DNA of 13,896 nucleotides from CAVOBC01 sp963693635 (GTDB taxonomy: Bacteria; Pseudomonadota; Gammaproteobacteria; Pseudomonadales; Azotimanducaceae). The notes beneath the pieces are model-generated. The model did not search any database. It was not told where the DNA came from and saw only the letters and a program-made list of their open reading frames with translations. A program made the position numbers and the translations under genes. The DNA lies in assembly GCA_963693635.1 (NCBI GenBank), contig CAVOBC010000097.1:1-13896 (forward strand), written 5' to 3'. Positions 1-7,330 of this stretch are shown here, one piece after another; the stretch's first letter is position 1, and every line of letters starts with the position of its first letter.

Positions 1-267
1 ACACTCAAAGGCAAATGGATGAGCGAGTTCGTCGACAGTGGCGACCCCGAAGTTGGCAAGGAATACAACAAAATAGCAGACGTCCAGTGTCCGCGCTGCG
101 AGAAGCTCATGGAGAAAGTCGTGGACCCCAAACAGCCCCACATCTGGTACGAGCGCTGCTCAGACCACGGCATGTTCTTTGATGCCGGCGAATTTACCGA
201 CTACAAATACGAAACCCTGATCGACAAGTTCCGCGACCTGATCACCGGCAAACGCCCCGACGGCTGA
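1..267 (+). CDS. zf-TFIIB zinc-finger protein, 3' end only (5' end lies outside the window)
   Basis: The reading frame is open from the first base, so the 82 residues from the first ATG (position 19) are probably the C-terminal part of a longer protein. The visible part has a CPRC pair, then about 20 residues later YERCSDHG followed by FFDAGEF, which is the layout of the zf-TFIIB (transcription-factor zinc-finger-like) family: CxxC, then CxxC or CxxH, then a W/FFDxGE segment. The second metal-binding half reads C-S-D-H, so the last ligand would be His instead of the usual Cys. The tail (about residues 60-82) is charged and probably helical. Family members often carry two such fingers, and the first would lie upstream of the window. 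Function in this family is poorly defined, and DNA binding is not shown. The stop is 4 bases from the stop of the opposing pyrF gene. Confidence 0.75.
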   Translation, partial: TLKGKWMSEFVDSGDPEVGKEYNKIADVQCPRCEKLMEKVVDPKQPHIWYERCSDHGMFFDAGEFTDYKYETLIDKFRDLITGKRPDG

Positions 268-271
268 TCCG

Positions 272-1075
272 TCACCCGGACGCGGCCAACACCAATCGTT
301 GGTCGTTGATCTCATCGCGTAGTTGCCGTGCGGCCGTTGCGGCCGCCAAAAAAGCGTCTTGCCCTGATCCGGCATAGAGGATGCTACGCGACGCAGACAT
401 GATCAGCCCGCCGCCGGCACCCGCGGCAACTGCCGCTGCCACATCCCCGCCCTGAGTGCCCAGTCCCGGCAGCAGCAGGGTCATCGAGCCGACGATTTCC
501 CGAATTCTCGCAAGTTCAGTCGGTGCCGTGGCACCGACAACCAGCAAGACATTTGCATGGGTGTTCCATGCGGTTGCCGCGAGCCTTGCAACCCTTTCGA
601 ATAAGGTCTCGCCGCCCGCGAATGTCAGATTCTGCAATTCGCTGCCGCCAGGATTGGAGGTGCGGCAAAGGACGATGCAGCCGCGGTCTTCGTAGTCGAG
701 ATACGGCTGCAGCGAATCATGCCCAAGGTACGGATTGAGCGTCACTGCATCCGCGCCGTACCGCTCAAACACCTCGCGTGCATACATCACCGCCGTGCTG
801 CCCACATCGCCGCGCTTGGCGTCGAGGATGACCGGGATGTTCCGATCCTGGATGTATCGGATGATGCGTTCAAGCTCTGGCTCCGCCGCGCGTGCAGCAA
901 AGTGCGCAAACTGCGGCTTGAAGCAGCACGCATATTCGGCAGTCGCATCCACGGTCTGCCGCAAAAATGCTTCCAATTCGGGCCCGACGATACCAGGCGC
1001 GGGGTCCAGCCCTACACACACCAGCGTATCGAACTCGTCCTGGCGCGCGTGCAGTTGCGTAAGAAATGTCGTCAG
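272..1075 (-). CDS. pyrF: orotidine 5'-phosphate decarboxylase (type 2 subfamily), probable CTG start
   Basis: This enzyme decarboxylates orotidine 5'-monophosphate to UMP, the last step of de novo pyrimidine synthesis in the cytoplasm. Counting from the CTG, VCVGLDP lies near residue 19 and holds the substrate-binding Asp. The catalytic segment LDAKRGDVGST, with its Asp-Lys-x-x-Asp set, lies near residues 84-94 and has the form typical of subfamily 2 (about 270 residues). The first GTG is at 1021 and cuts directly before CVGLDP, which would remove the conserved N-terminal helix. Coding similarity clearly continues upstream (TTFLTQLHARQDEFDTL), but the frame contains no ATG, GTG or TTG between 1021 and the in-frame TGA upstream. 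The best initiator is CTG at 1075-1073, with AGGAG six bases ahead, giving 267 residues. The function is near certain; the start is inferred. Confidence 0.93.
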   Translation of the reverse strand: MTTFLTQLHARQDEFDTLVCVGLDPAPGIVGPELEAFLRQTVDATAEYACCFKPQFAHFAARAAEPELERIIRYIQDRNIPVILDAKRGDVGSTAVMYAREVFERYGADAVTLNPYLGHDSLQPYLDYEDRGCIVLCRTSNPGGSELQNLTFAGGETLFERVARLAATAWNTHANVLLVVGATAPTELARIREIVGSMTLLLPGLGTQGGDVAAAVAAGAGGGLIMSASRSILYAGSGQDAFLAAATAARQLRDEINDQRLVLAASG

Positions 1076-1344
1076 TTTGCTCTCCTGGCACCATAAATGC
1101 CGTCAAGCGCGCGTCCACGCTGTCGTTGCGCAGCCTGGTGCTGGCAGAATGTGTCGAAGTTGGTCAGCAAAATGCGAAATCTGTCACAGTTGGTCCGTGA
1201 ATTGTATCGCACCTGGAAGGCCTGCACGGCCCACGTTGACACCGTTGCGAAGTGCACATACCCCATTGTTTTTATTGACTTAATTGACCCGTTTCAGCGA
1301 ACCTGTGCCGTCTGAATGAAAAGTTATGCTGTCACGAATCAAAG
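1076..1344. other. intergenic region between divergent pyrF and the PilZ gene
   Basis: I see no convincing gene here. The stretch 1262-1290 is T/A-rich relative to its surroundings and holds two TTGAC elements on the plus strand (TTGACT at 1275-1280 and TTGACC at 1284-1289). They could serve as -35 boxes for the PilZ gene, but no good -10 box lies 16-18 bases downstream of either. Short open frames on both strands lack ribosome binding sites and resemble no known protein. Confidence 0.4.
1082..1086 (-). promoter_or_regulatory. ribosome binding site of pyrF, pointing to a CTG start
   Basis: AGGAG on the minus strand is separated by six bases (AGCAAA) from CTG at 1075-1073. The CTG is in frame with pyrF and is followed by ACG ACA, giving an N-terminus of (M)TTFLTQL that suits this family. 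The nearby ATG at 1094 is in a different frame. Confidence 0.55.
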
Positions 1345-1842
1345 TTGGCACGAAGATCGCCTTGTCTGTTGTACGTTCCAGGTACTCGAAAAGAGGACAA
1401 GACGACAACTTCGACACAGACTATCGCAACCCAACCGCCGTCCAAAGTAATCGACCTGGACGAAGAAAGGCGCAAAGGAGAAGCCGCAAGGAAACTCCGA
1501 ATGCTGCAAGAGCAACGACTAGAAAACCGTCAGGGCTGCGATGAGCGCCTGCTTGTCCAGATCGTCGAGTCTGACAACCCTGAGCTTGTGGGGACCACCC
1601 TGTCCTGCAGGACCCTTGATGTGTCTTCAGGCGGCCTCAGGGTAACCACAGACAAGGAAGTACCCATCGGTTGCCAGCTCGATCTCTGGATCGACAACGC
1701 GTCACGGCCCGGCAAGTTTTTCCTGACCAGCGATGTACGCTGGGTGTCCCGTTGCACCCAGGACCCGGGCTTCGAGATCGGCGTCGCTCTGCACGACGGT
1801 GCGGCAACCGACATCGAGGAATGGCGCCGCCTGCGCACATAA
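1345..1842 (+). CDS. PilZ-domain protein (likely c-di-GMP receptor)
   Basis: The C-terminal two thirds form a PilZ domain. An Arg-rich entry (ENRQGCDERLLVQI, about residues 59-72) precedes DVSSGGLRV (about residues 91-99), the D/NxSxxG signature that binds cyclic di-GMP with the upstream arginines. Strands with DVRWV and FEIGVAL follow, as expected for the beta-barrel, and the protein ends EEWRRLRT. The N-terminal part is a charged, probably helical segment (IDLDEERRKGEAARKLR). Such proteins act as c-di-GMP effectors in motility, biofilm formation or secretion, but the target cannot be read from the sequence. The start is uncertain: the frame opens at TTG 1345 without a ribosome binding site, while ATG 1501 has AGGA eight bases ahead but leaves out the acidic/basic helix. 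AAGAGGA at 1390-1396 suggests initiation near 1400, where there is no standard start codon. Confidence 0.8.
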   Translation: MARRSPCLLYVPGTRKEDKTTTSTQTIATQPPSKVIDLDEERRKGEAARKLRMLQEQRLENRQGCDERLLVQIVESDNPELVGTTLSCRTLDVSSGGLRVTTDKEVPIGCQLDLWIDNASRPGKFFLTSDVRWVSRCTQDPGFEIGVALHDGAATDIEEWRRLRT

Positions 1843-1975
1843 GGCTGCGAACACACCCTACGAAGATAGGCCTACCAGGACTCGCCTGCGAACCTAAAGC
1901 CTGCGAACCGGGGAGCGCCATCCAGCGACCGCGAGGGGGCCACGACGGCTCCCCTGCCACCTCAGACGCCGTCGA

Positions 1976-3370
1976 TTATTCCTTCGGCCTCGCAACGGAA
2001 CCGTCGCGACTGTCTTCCACTACGAAACCAAGGGCATCGACCTCGGCACGTAGATGATCGGCTAGCGCATAGTCCTTCGCTGCGCGCGCCTCGTCTCTTT
2101 GGCGCACCAACGCCACGACCGCGTCGGGAATCTCGGTGTTCACAGGCTCCCAGGTCGCGACGTCGAGCCCCAGCACTTCATCGAAATCGATCAGGGTCGC
2201 TCTCTTGGAGCTGTCTGCGACGTCAGACGCCTTCAACTCCCAGGCCAGCGCCAGCGCTTCCGGCAGTCCCAGATCGCGGTTCACGAGGGCCGTAAAGCGG
2301 TCCCGGAACTCCACCGACACAGCGCCCGGATCGCCCCACTCCCACGCGGCCTCCATTAGTCGCCGCCTCGCGACCGCAGCGGCTTTGAGATTGTCCCAAC
2401 TGAATTCAAGGTGACTGCGGTAATGGGCTGTCAAAGTCAGATAGCGGTAGTCGAGCGGCTCGTACCCTTCCTCTTGCAGTGTTTCGAGCCGCAGAAAGCC
2501 GCCGCCTGACTTGGACATCTTGGACTTGTCCTGCTGCAGGAAGTAACCATGCATCCAGAAGTTGGCGAGCCGGGTGCCACAGCGGGCCTCGGTCTGCGCG
2601 ATCTCGTTGGTATGGTGAACGGAGATATGGTCTTCGCCGCCGCAGTGGATGTCGAAGTAATCGCCGAGATACTTGGCAGACATCGCCGAGCATTCGATGT
2701 GCCAACCCGGAAAACCCCGGCCCCAGGGGCTATCCCACTCCATCTGCCGCTGGGTGCCGGCCGGTGAGAACTTCCACAGGGCAAAGTCGGTAATCGCCTT
2801 CTTGCCACCCTGCTCAACCCGGGCGCCGCCCTGCAGCCCTTCCAGATCACGCCGGGCAAGATAACCGTAGCTGTTCAACATCTGCGAATTGAAGTAAACG
2901 CCATCGTCCGTCTTGTAGGTAAAGCCCTTGTTGACCAGATCTTCGACAAACTCAATCTGTTCAGGGATGTGGTCGGTCGCGCGGCACCAGGTGACAGGCG
3001 GGGAGATATTCAACGCCGCCAGGTCAGCTTGAAAGGCGTCGGCGTACTTGGCCGCGATTTCCCAGGCGGTCTTGCCGGTCCGCCTGGAGCCGACTTCCAT
3101 CTTGTCATCACCGGAATCCTCATCGGAGGTCAGATGACCGACATCGGTGATGTTCATGACGTGGTTGACCGCATAGCCGTTGCGCTCAAGTGTTCTGCGC
3201 AGGAGATCTTCAAAGACGTACGTGCGCAGGTTGCCGATGTGGGCAAAGTCGTAAACGGTTGGCCCGCACGCGTAGAGGCCTACCTCACCCGGCACCAGTG
3301 GCTCAAACGGGCGGATGCGACGTTCATAGGTGTCAAAGAGTTCGATACCCGCGTGTTTATGGTCAGGCAT
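1976..3370 (-). CDS. cysS: cysteine--tRNA ligase
   Basis: This class I synthetase charges tRNA-Cys with cysteine. It has 464 residues from ATG 3370, close to the family norm. The ATP-binding HIGH-type motif is HIGN at residues 44-47 and KMSKS is at 284-288. The zinc site that selects cysteine is recognisable as Cys35 (YACGPTVYD), Cys227 (HIECSAM), His252 and Glu256 (HHTNEIAQ). An upstream extension of the frame to 3478 lies wholly inside ribE and lacks family similarity, so ATG 3370 is preferred. The start overlaps the last 8 bases of ribE (ATGCCTGA), suggesting translational coupling. The sequence is unlike the Escherichia coli enzyme at several places: CGPT instead of CGIT, GNLR instead of GHGR, and a GHLTSDEDSGDDKME segment instead of DIDDKI. 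It seems to belong to a different CysS lineage, perhaps gained by transfer. Confidence 0.97.
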   Translation of the reverse strand: MPDHKHAGIELFDTYERRIRPFEPLVPGEVGLYACGPTVYDFAHIGNLRTYVFEDLLRRTLERNGYAVNHVMNITDVGHLTSDEDSGDDKMEVGSRRTGKTAWEIAAKYADAFQADLAALNISPPVTWCRATDHIPEQIEFVEDLVNKGFTYKTDDGVYFNSQMLNSYGYLARRDLEGLQGGARVEQGGKKAITDFALWKFSPAGTQRQMEWDSPWGRGFPGWHIECSAMSAKYLGDYFDIHCGGEDHISVHHTNEIAQTEARCGTRLANFWMHGYFLQQDKSKMSKSGGGFLRLETLQEEGYEPLDYRYLTLTAHYRSHLEFSWDNLKAAAVARRRLMEAAWEWGDPGAVSVEFRDRFTALVNRDLGLPEALALAWELKASDVADSSKRATLIDFDEVLGLDVATWEPVNTEIPDAVVALVRQRDEARAAKDYALADHLRAEVDALGFVVEDSRDGSVARPKE

Positions 3371-3995
3371 GCGCGCCCTCCTCCCCGCGCTCGGCAAGTA
3401 CGCGTTCCACCGTCTCAACGATGACCTGGGTCTGGGCATCGATCTCCACGTTGATCTCATCGCCCGCCTGCACAGCACCGAAGGTCGTGCGTTTCAGCGT
3501 CTCCGGAATGAGATTGACCGCGAGCGTCCCGGCGTCGCGGTCCAGTTCAGCGACGGTCAGACTCGCGCCATTCAGGGCGAGGAATCCCTTCAGAAAAACG
3601 TACTTCAACCAGTCTAAATCACCCCGAAACACCACCTTTCGGTTGTTCTCGCTATCTTCCACCGCCACAACCGTCGCGACATCGCGAACGTGGCCGGACA
3701 GAATGTGCCCGCCGACCTCGGCGTTGGCCCTGGCGGAGCGCTCGACATTGACCACGTGTCCTTCGCACAGACCCGACAGGTTGCTGATCGCAAGCGACTC
3801 ACGAATCACGTCGAACCAGATTGACGCACCGTCCATTTTGGCCACGGTGAGGCAAAGCCCATTGACGGCGACACTCGCACCCAACTCAAGTTCCTGGCGC
3901 AGCGATTCTGGAAAGGCGATGCAGAACGACGTCAGCCCGGGCTTCGCGTTGAGGGTCTGGACCGGGAGTAGTGCCTGGACAATGCCTGTATACAT
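3363..3995 (-). CDS. ribE: riboflavin synthase, alpha chain
   Basis: This enzyme dismutates two molecules of 6,7-dimethyl-8-ribityllumazine to riboflavin and the pyrimidine substrate, the last step of riboflavin synthesis. Its 210 residues carry two lumazine-binding repeats. The first holds MYTGIVQ at the N-terminus, NGLCLTV (45-51) and GGHILSGHV (95-103). The second holds NGASLTV (142-148) and LIPETLKRTTFG (162-173). The segments SENNRK and QTQVIVETVERVLA closely resemble the enterobacterial enzyme. The start is set at ATG 3995 because the family begins M(F/Y)TGI; an in-frame ATG at 4019 adds eight residues and has no better ribosome binding site. No FMN riboswitch was seen upstream. The gene overlaps cysS by 8 bases and lies 147 bases after the hydrolase gene on the same strand. 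Confidence 0.96.
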   Translation of the reverse strand: MYTGIVQALLPVQTLNAKPGLTSFCIAFPESLRQELELGASVAVNGLCLTVAKMDGASIWFDVIRESLAISNLSGLCEGHVVNVERSARANAEVGGHILSGHVRDVATVVAVEDSENNRKVVFRGDLDWLKYVFLKGFLALNGASLTVAELDRDAGTLAVNLIPETLKRTTFGAVQAGDEINVEIDAQTQVIVETVERVLAERGEEGAHA

Positions 3996-4142
3996 GGGTG
4001 CCTCGATAATGTGGACCATTCAGTCGAGGCGCGACATTATCCGCCAAACTCGCCGATGGCAACGCCCAAATCCGCGAACCGCTTCGTCAGAAACCGCCGA
4101 ATGCGTGTCGAACCGGCCGCGCCAGTGTTGGCCCGTTGAGGC
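3996..4142 (-). other. spacer between the hydrolase gene and ribE
   Basis: This 147-base non-coding gap lies between two genes on the same strand. It is GC-rich, shows no hairpin followed by a T run, and shows none of the conserved FMN riboswitch blocks. It may hold the ribE promoter, but I cannot point to one. Confidence 0.35.
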
Positions 4143-4844
4143 CTACTCGCAGGTAACCGAGAGTTCGCCAATACCGTCGATGCGACCGACGAGTTCGTCG
4201 CCGCGGCTGATCGGACCAACGCCGGCCGGCGTACCCGAATAGATGAGATCGCCGGGCGCGAGCGTGAAGAGACCGGAAAGTCGCGCGATGACCTCGGCGA
4301 CCTTCCAGATCATGAACGACAGATCGCCTTCCTGCCGCGTCTCGCCGTTCACATCGATAGAAATGCGGCCCTCGGAAGGGTGGCCGACATCCCGGCTAAG
4401 AACGAGCGCCGACAACGGTGCTGAATTGTCAAAACCCTTGCCGGAATCCCAGGGCCGCCCAAGTTTCTTGGCTTCGCCCTGCAGGTCGCGGCGGGTCAGG
4501 TCGATGCCAACGCCGTAGCCGATGACGCAGTCGAGCGCGGATGCGACCGCGATGTCACGGCCGCCCTGCCCCAGTGCGGCGACCAACTCAATCTCATGCT
4601 GGAGATCGCGCGTTGCGGTCGGATACGCAAAGGACTCACCATCCTGAACGATCGTGTCGGCCGGCTTCAGAAAGAAAAACGGCGGTTCCTGGTCCGGGTC
4701 GTGTCCCATTTCCCGTGCGTGGTCGGCGTAGTTGCGACCGACACAGTAGATACGATGGACGGGAAAGTGGCTGGCCGCGTCGCCGGCGGAGCCGCCCTGG
4801 ACAGGTACGCTCGTGACGGCAGGTGGCGGAATGATATAGTTCAT
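4143..4844 (-). CDS. fumarylacetoacetate hydrolase family protein (fumarylpyruvate hydrolase-like)
   Basis: These are metal-dependent C-C bond hydrolases or decarboxylases of beta-diketo acids. The 233 residues correspond to the catalytic domain only. HRIYCVGRNYADHAREMGH (30-48) and PPFFFLKPADT (54-64) are the family's opening blocks. HEIEL (83-87) supplies two metal-binding glutamates and GIDLTRRDLQ (113-122) the metal-binding Asp115. RPWDSGKGFD (130-139) and PGDLIYSGTPAGVG (197-210) close the domain. The short length and opening blocks resemble fumarylpyruvate hydrolases of gentisate pathways, but no gentisate genes are present here, so the substrate stays open. ATG 4844 is chosen because GAGGTG lies seven bases upstream and family similarity starts there; an in-frame ATG at 4904 lacks both. 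It could be cotranscribed with ribE and cysS. Confidence 0.9.
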   Translation of the reverse strand: MNYIIPPPAVTSVPVQGGSAGDAASHFPVHRIYCVGRNYADHAREMGHDPDQEPPFFFLKPADTIVQDGESFAYPTATRDLQHEIELVAALGQGGRDIAVASALDCVIGYGVGIDLTRRDLQGEAKKLGRPWDSGKGFDNSAPLSALVLSRDVGHPSEGRISIDVNGETRQEGDLSFMIWKVAEVIARLSGLFTLAPGDLIYSGTPAGVGPISRGDELVGRIDGIGELSVTCE

Positions 4845-4920
4845 CGGCACACACCTCGTGGAAAAACGGAGCATCATACGCCCATCGATGACGCTTGTCG
4901 GCACGGCCCGGAGATGTAAA

Positions 4921-5000
4921 ATGACTACGCAATAATATCAGACTATTTATTTATATATCATATATATAGGCTGCATATTTAATATGATTAATAGAGTGAT
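4921..5000. promoter_or_regulatory. AT-rich island with a perfect palindrome upstream of ltaE
   Basis: Only about 18 of the 80 bases are G or C, against roughly 60% GC around it. At 4952-4966 there is a perfect dyad, TATATAT-C-ATATATA, and a -10-like TATGAT sits at 4983-4988. The island lies between the divergent starts of the hydrolase gene (4844) and ltaE (5015), so it probably contains promoters for one or both and may bind a nucleoid protein such as IHF or an H-NS-like protein. No clear -35/-10 pair could be chosen. Confidence 0.5.
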
Positions 5001-5002
5001 TC

Positions 5003-5007
5003 GAGGA
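5003..5007 (+). promoter_or_regulatory. ribosome binding site deciding the GTG start of ltaE
   Basis: GAGGA is followed by seven bases and then GTG at 5015. No ATG lies in frame near the conserved N-terminus (IDLRSDTVTRPS), so this site supports the GTG start. Confidence 0.6.
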
Positions 5008-5014
5008 TCCTGTC

Positions 5015-6031
5015 GTGGCTGATTCCGATCGGCGGATTATCGACCTGCGTAGCGATACGGTGACCCGACCCTCGCCCGCAATGCTTGACGCGATGATGGG
5101 AGCCGACGTCGGCGACGATGTCTACGGCGAGGACCCGACCGTGAGCGCGCTCGAACGGCGTGTGGCAGCGCTGACCGGCAAAGCCGCAGGGCTCTTTGTC
5201 ACGTCCGGTACGCAGAGCAACCTGCTCGCGTTGCTGAGCCACTGTGATCGCGGGGACGAGTTCATCGCGGGTCAGGATGCGCATACGTATCGGTTCGAGG
5301 GTGGCGGTGCGGCAGTCCTTGGCAGCATTCAGCCCCAGCCGATTCCATTCGATGACGCTGGACGCTTGCCCCTTGACGCACTCGCTGCGGCCATCAAACC
5401 GGATGACTTTCACTTTGCCCGGACGCGGCTTGCCTGTCTTGAAAACACGTGTGGCGGCCAGGTCCTGCCGATGGATTACCTTGGGGACTTCCATGACCTC
5501 TGCGGCGACCGTGGGCTGGCAACACACCTTGACGGTGCCCGCGCCTGCAATGCAGCGATCAGCCTCGGGCTGTCAGTTGAAAGGGTCTGCGAACGTTTCG
5601 ACACGGTCTCGATGTGCCTCTCAAAGGGCCTCGGATGCCCCGTCGGTTCGGTGCTTTCCGGCCCGGACGAGGTCATCGGGCATGCGCGACGTTTACGCAA
5701 GATGTTGGGCGGGGGCATGCGGCAGGCAGGATTTCTCGCGGCAGCGGGTCTCTATGCGCTGGACCACAACATCGAGCGCCTCGCCATCGATCACGACAAC
5801 GCGAGTCGTCTCGCAGACGGCCTGACGCGACTCGGGTTCTCGCTCAAGGGTCCTTTCACGAACATGGTGATGCTCGAAGGCACGCTGGATCTTGGCGCGC
5901 TCGCCACGCGCCTCGCCGAGCGCGGGATCACCATCGCGCACAATCGACTGGTCACGCACCTTGATATCAGCCGGGATGACATTGATCGCGTGCTCGATGG
6001 CTTTGCCGACTGTCAGGACATCATTCGTTAA
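5015..6031 (+). CDS. ltaE: low-specificity L-threonine aldolase
   Basis: This PLP enzyme splits L-threonine and L-allo-threonine to glycine and acetaldehyde and can act on related beta-hydroxy amino acids. The 338 residues follow the family from end to end: IDLRSDTVTRPS (9-20), VGDDVYGEDPT (32-42), SGTQSNL (64-70, phosphate binding), AHTYRFEGGG (89-98) with His90 positioned to stack on the cofactor, THLDGAR (170-176) with Asp173 holding the pyridine nitrogen, and CLSKGLGCPVGSVL (201-214) with Lys204 as the Schiff-base lysine. The start is a GTG with GAGGA seven bases upstream. The gene is preceded by an AT-rich island and runs tail-to-tail into the nucleoside transporter, 39 bases away. Nothing looks damaged. 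Confidence 0.95.
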   Translation: MADSDRRIIDLRSDTVTRPSPAMLDAMMGADVGDDVYGEDPTVSALERRVAALTGKAAGLFVTSGTQSNLLALLSHCDRGDEFIAGQDAHTYRFEGGGAAVLGSIQPQPIPFDDAGRLPLDALAAAIKPDDFHFARTRLACLENTCGGQVLPMDYLGDFHDLCGDRGLATHLDGARACNAAISLGLSVERVCERFDTVSMCLSKGLGCPVGSVLSGPDEVIGHARRLRKMLGGGMRQAGFLAAAGLYALDHNIERLAIDHDNASRLADGLTRLGFSLKGPFTNMVMLEGTLDLGALATRLAERGITIAHNRLVTHLDISRDDIDRVLDGFADCQDIIR

Positions 6032-6070
6032 ACCAGGCGCCAGGAACCACGAAACCGTTCGTCCCCGCAG
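6032..6070. other. gap between convergent ltaE and the nucleoside transporter
   Basis: This 39-base gap contains a small perfect hairpin, ACGAA-ACCG-TTCGT (6049-6062). It has only a 5-base stem and no T run, so I do not call it a terminator. Confidence 0.3.
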
Positions 6071-7330
6071 TCAGAAACTCAGAATCCCGGCCAGGCACCC
6101 GGTCATGCACGTCGCGAGAGTCCCGGAGATCAGTGTTCGCGGTGCCAGGGACACGATCTCGTCCCGCCGTGCGGGCATGATGCCAACGAGGCCACCGATC
6201 ATGATGCCGAGCGACGCGAAGTTGGCGAAGCCGCAAAGCGCGTAGGTCATGATCAGGCGACTGTGGGACGACAGCGCCGCATCCGCCAGTGCGAAGTAGG
6301 CGAAGATTTCGTTGAGCACAAGCTTGGTGCCGAGCAGCGAACCCGCCGTCAAGCACTCGTGCGCAGGAATGCCCATCAGCCAGGCAACCGGCGCAAAAGC
6401 CACCCCGAAGATGCGCTCCAGACTGATCGCTTGTCCGCCAGGATGCGGTAATTCGCCGAGCGCGACGTTCACCAGCGTGACGAGCGTGACCAGAACCAGC
6501 AGCATGGCGCCGACATTGACCATCAGGCGGACACCATCGGTCGTCGTTCGCGTCAGCGCATCCATGACGCTCGCATAGGGCGACGGGATCGACACCGGGT
6601 CAGCGAAGTCCTCAAAGCCATCGGGCGGCACCATGATCCGCGCGAGCATGAGCGCGGCCGGGGCACTGATGACCGACGCGGTCAGAATGTGCGCCAGTGC
6701 ATTGTCCAAAGTCGCCTGCAGGAGCACCGAATACAGCAGCATCACCGACCCGGCAACCGTCGCCATGCCACAGGTCATGATCATAAAGAGTTCACTGCGG
6801 GAAAGCCGTTCGAGGTACGGCCGCACCATCACCGGCGCTTCGACCATGCCAAGAAAGATGTTCGCCGCCGTCGCTACACCCACCGCTCCGCTAACGCCCA
6901 TACTGCGCTCGAGGACGAAGGAGAACCCACGAATAATCCACGGCAAAATCCGAAGTTGCCAGAGGATGCCCGAGACAACCGTGAAGATAAGGATGAGGGG
7001 CAACACCCGGAACGCGAGCAGGTAGGTCGCCCCACCGTCCGTGACTGCAAAAGGATAGGCGGTCGCGCCTGGCTCTGCTGCGAGATAGCCGAACACGAAG
7101 GTCGCACCTGCTTCAGTGGCATGAGTGATCGCACCGACCGCACCGTTGATTGCGCTGAGACCCGTCTGGATGGCCGGTACGTACAGGAGCAGCAACGCGA
7201 GCCCCACTTGCAGGCCGAGTCCGGCCGCGATCACACGCCAGTCGAAGCGGTCGCGTCGTTCAGATAGCCCCCAGGCAATCAGGATGAAGACCCCGATCCC
7301 CAGCAGCGCCTGGAGGTTTTCTACGCGCAC
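6071..7330 (-). CDS. concentrative nucleoside transporter (CNT/NupC family)
   Basis: This inner-membrane symporter is expected to import nucleosides with H+ or Na+. The 419 residues are mostly hydrophobic, starting with three N-terminal segments (about 8-21, 33-52 and 60-85). Family blocks are VATAANIFLGMVEAPVM (152-168), GFANFASLGIMIGG (367-380) and NEIFAYF (340-346, with Glu341), followed by C-terminal segments to residue 419. The base-binding loop reads GMVEAP (161-166), while the well-studied Vibrio cholerae CNT and E. coli NupC type has GQTE at that place, so specificity may differ. The start is GTG 7330, the only usable start after an in-frame TGA about 30 bases upstream; its ribosome binding site is weak. 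A nucleoside transporter fits loosely with pyrF, but the two are not in an operon. Confidence 0.92.
   Translation of the reverse strand: MRVENLQALLGIGVFILIAWGLSERRDRFDWRVIAAGLGLQVGLALLLLYVPAIQTGLSAINGAVGAITHATEAGATFVFGYLAAEPGATAYPFAVTDGGATYLLAFRVLPLILIFTVVSGILWQLRILPWIIRGFSFVLERSMGVSGAVGVATAANIFLGMVEAPVMVRPYLERLSRSELFMIMTCGMATVAGSVMLLYSVLLQATLDNALAHILTASVISAPAALMLARIMVPPDGFEDFADPVSIPSPYASVMDALTRTTTDGVRLMVNVGAMLLVLVTLVTLVNVALGELPHPGGQAISLERIFGVAFAPVAWLMGIPAHECLTAGSLLGTKLVLNEIFAYFALADAALSSHSRLIMTYALCGFANFASLGIMIGGLVGIMPARRDEIVSLAPRTLISGTLATCMTGCLAGILSF

Noticed and set aside
1844..1909. Repeated CTGCGAAC units after the PilZ gene
   Set aside because: Three short copies with uneven spacing and no dyad; too little to separate from chance.
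1910..1954. GGGGAGC...GCTCCCC as a terminator between the PilZ gene and cysS
   Set aside because: The loop is 31 bases and no T run follows on either strand, so an intrinsic terminator is not supported.
3371..3478. An upstream extension of cysS by 36 codons
   Set aside because: It lies wholly inside ribE, is Arg/Ser-rich and unlike any CysS N-terminus; the family start fits ATG 3370.
3996..4142. A possible FMN riboswitch upstream of ribE
   Set aside because: None of the conserved RFN-element blocks could be found, and the gap is short.
3190..4242. A 350-codon open frame on the plus strand opposite cysS, ribE and the hydrolase gene
   Set aside because: It lies antisense to three well-supported genes, its product is Ser/Arg/Thr-rich without family resemblance, and GC-rich DNA gives long antisense frames by chance.
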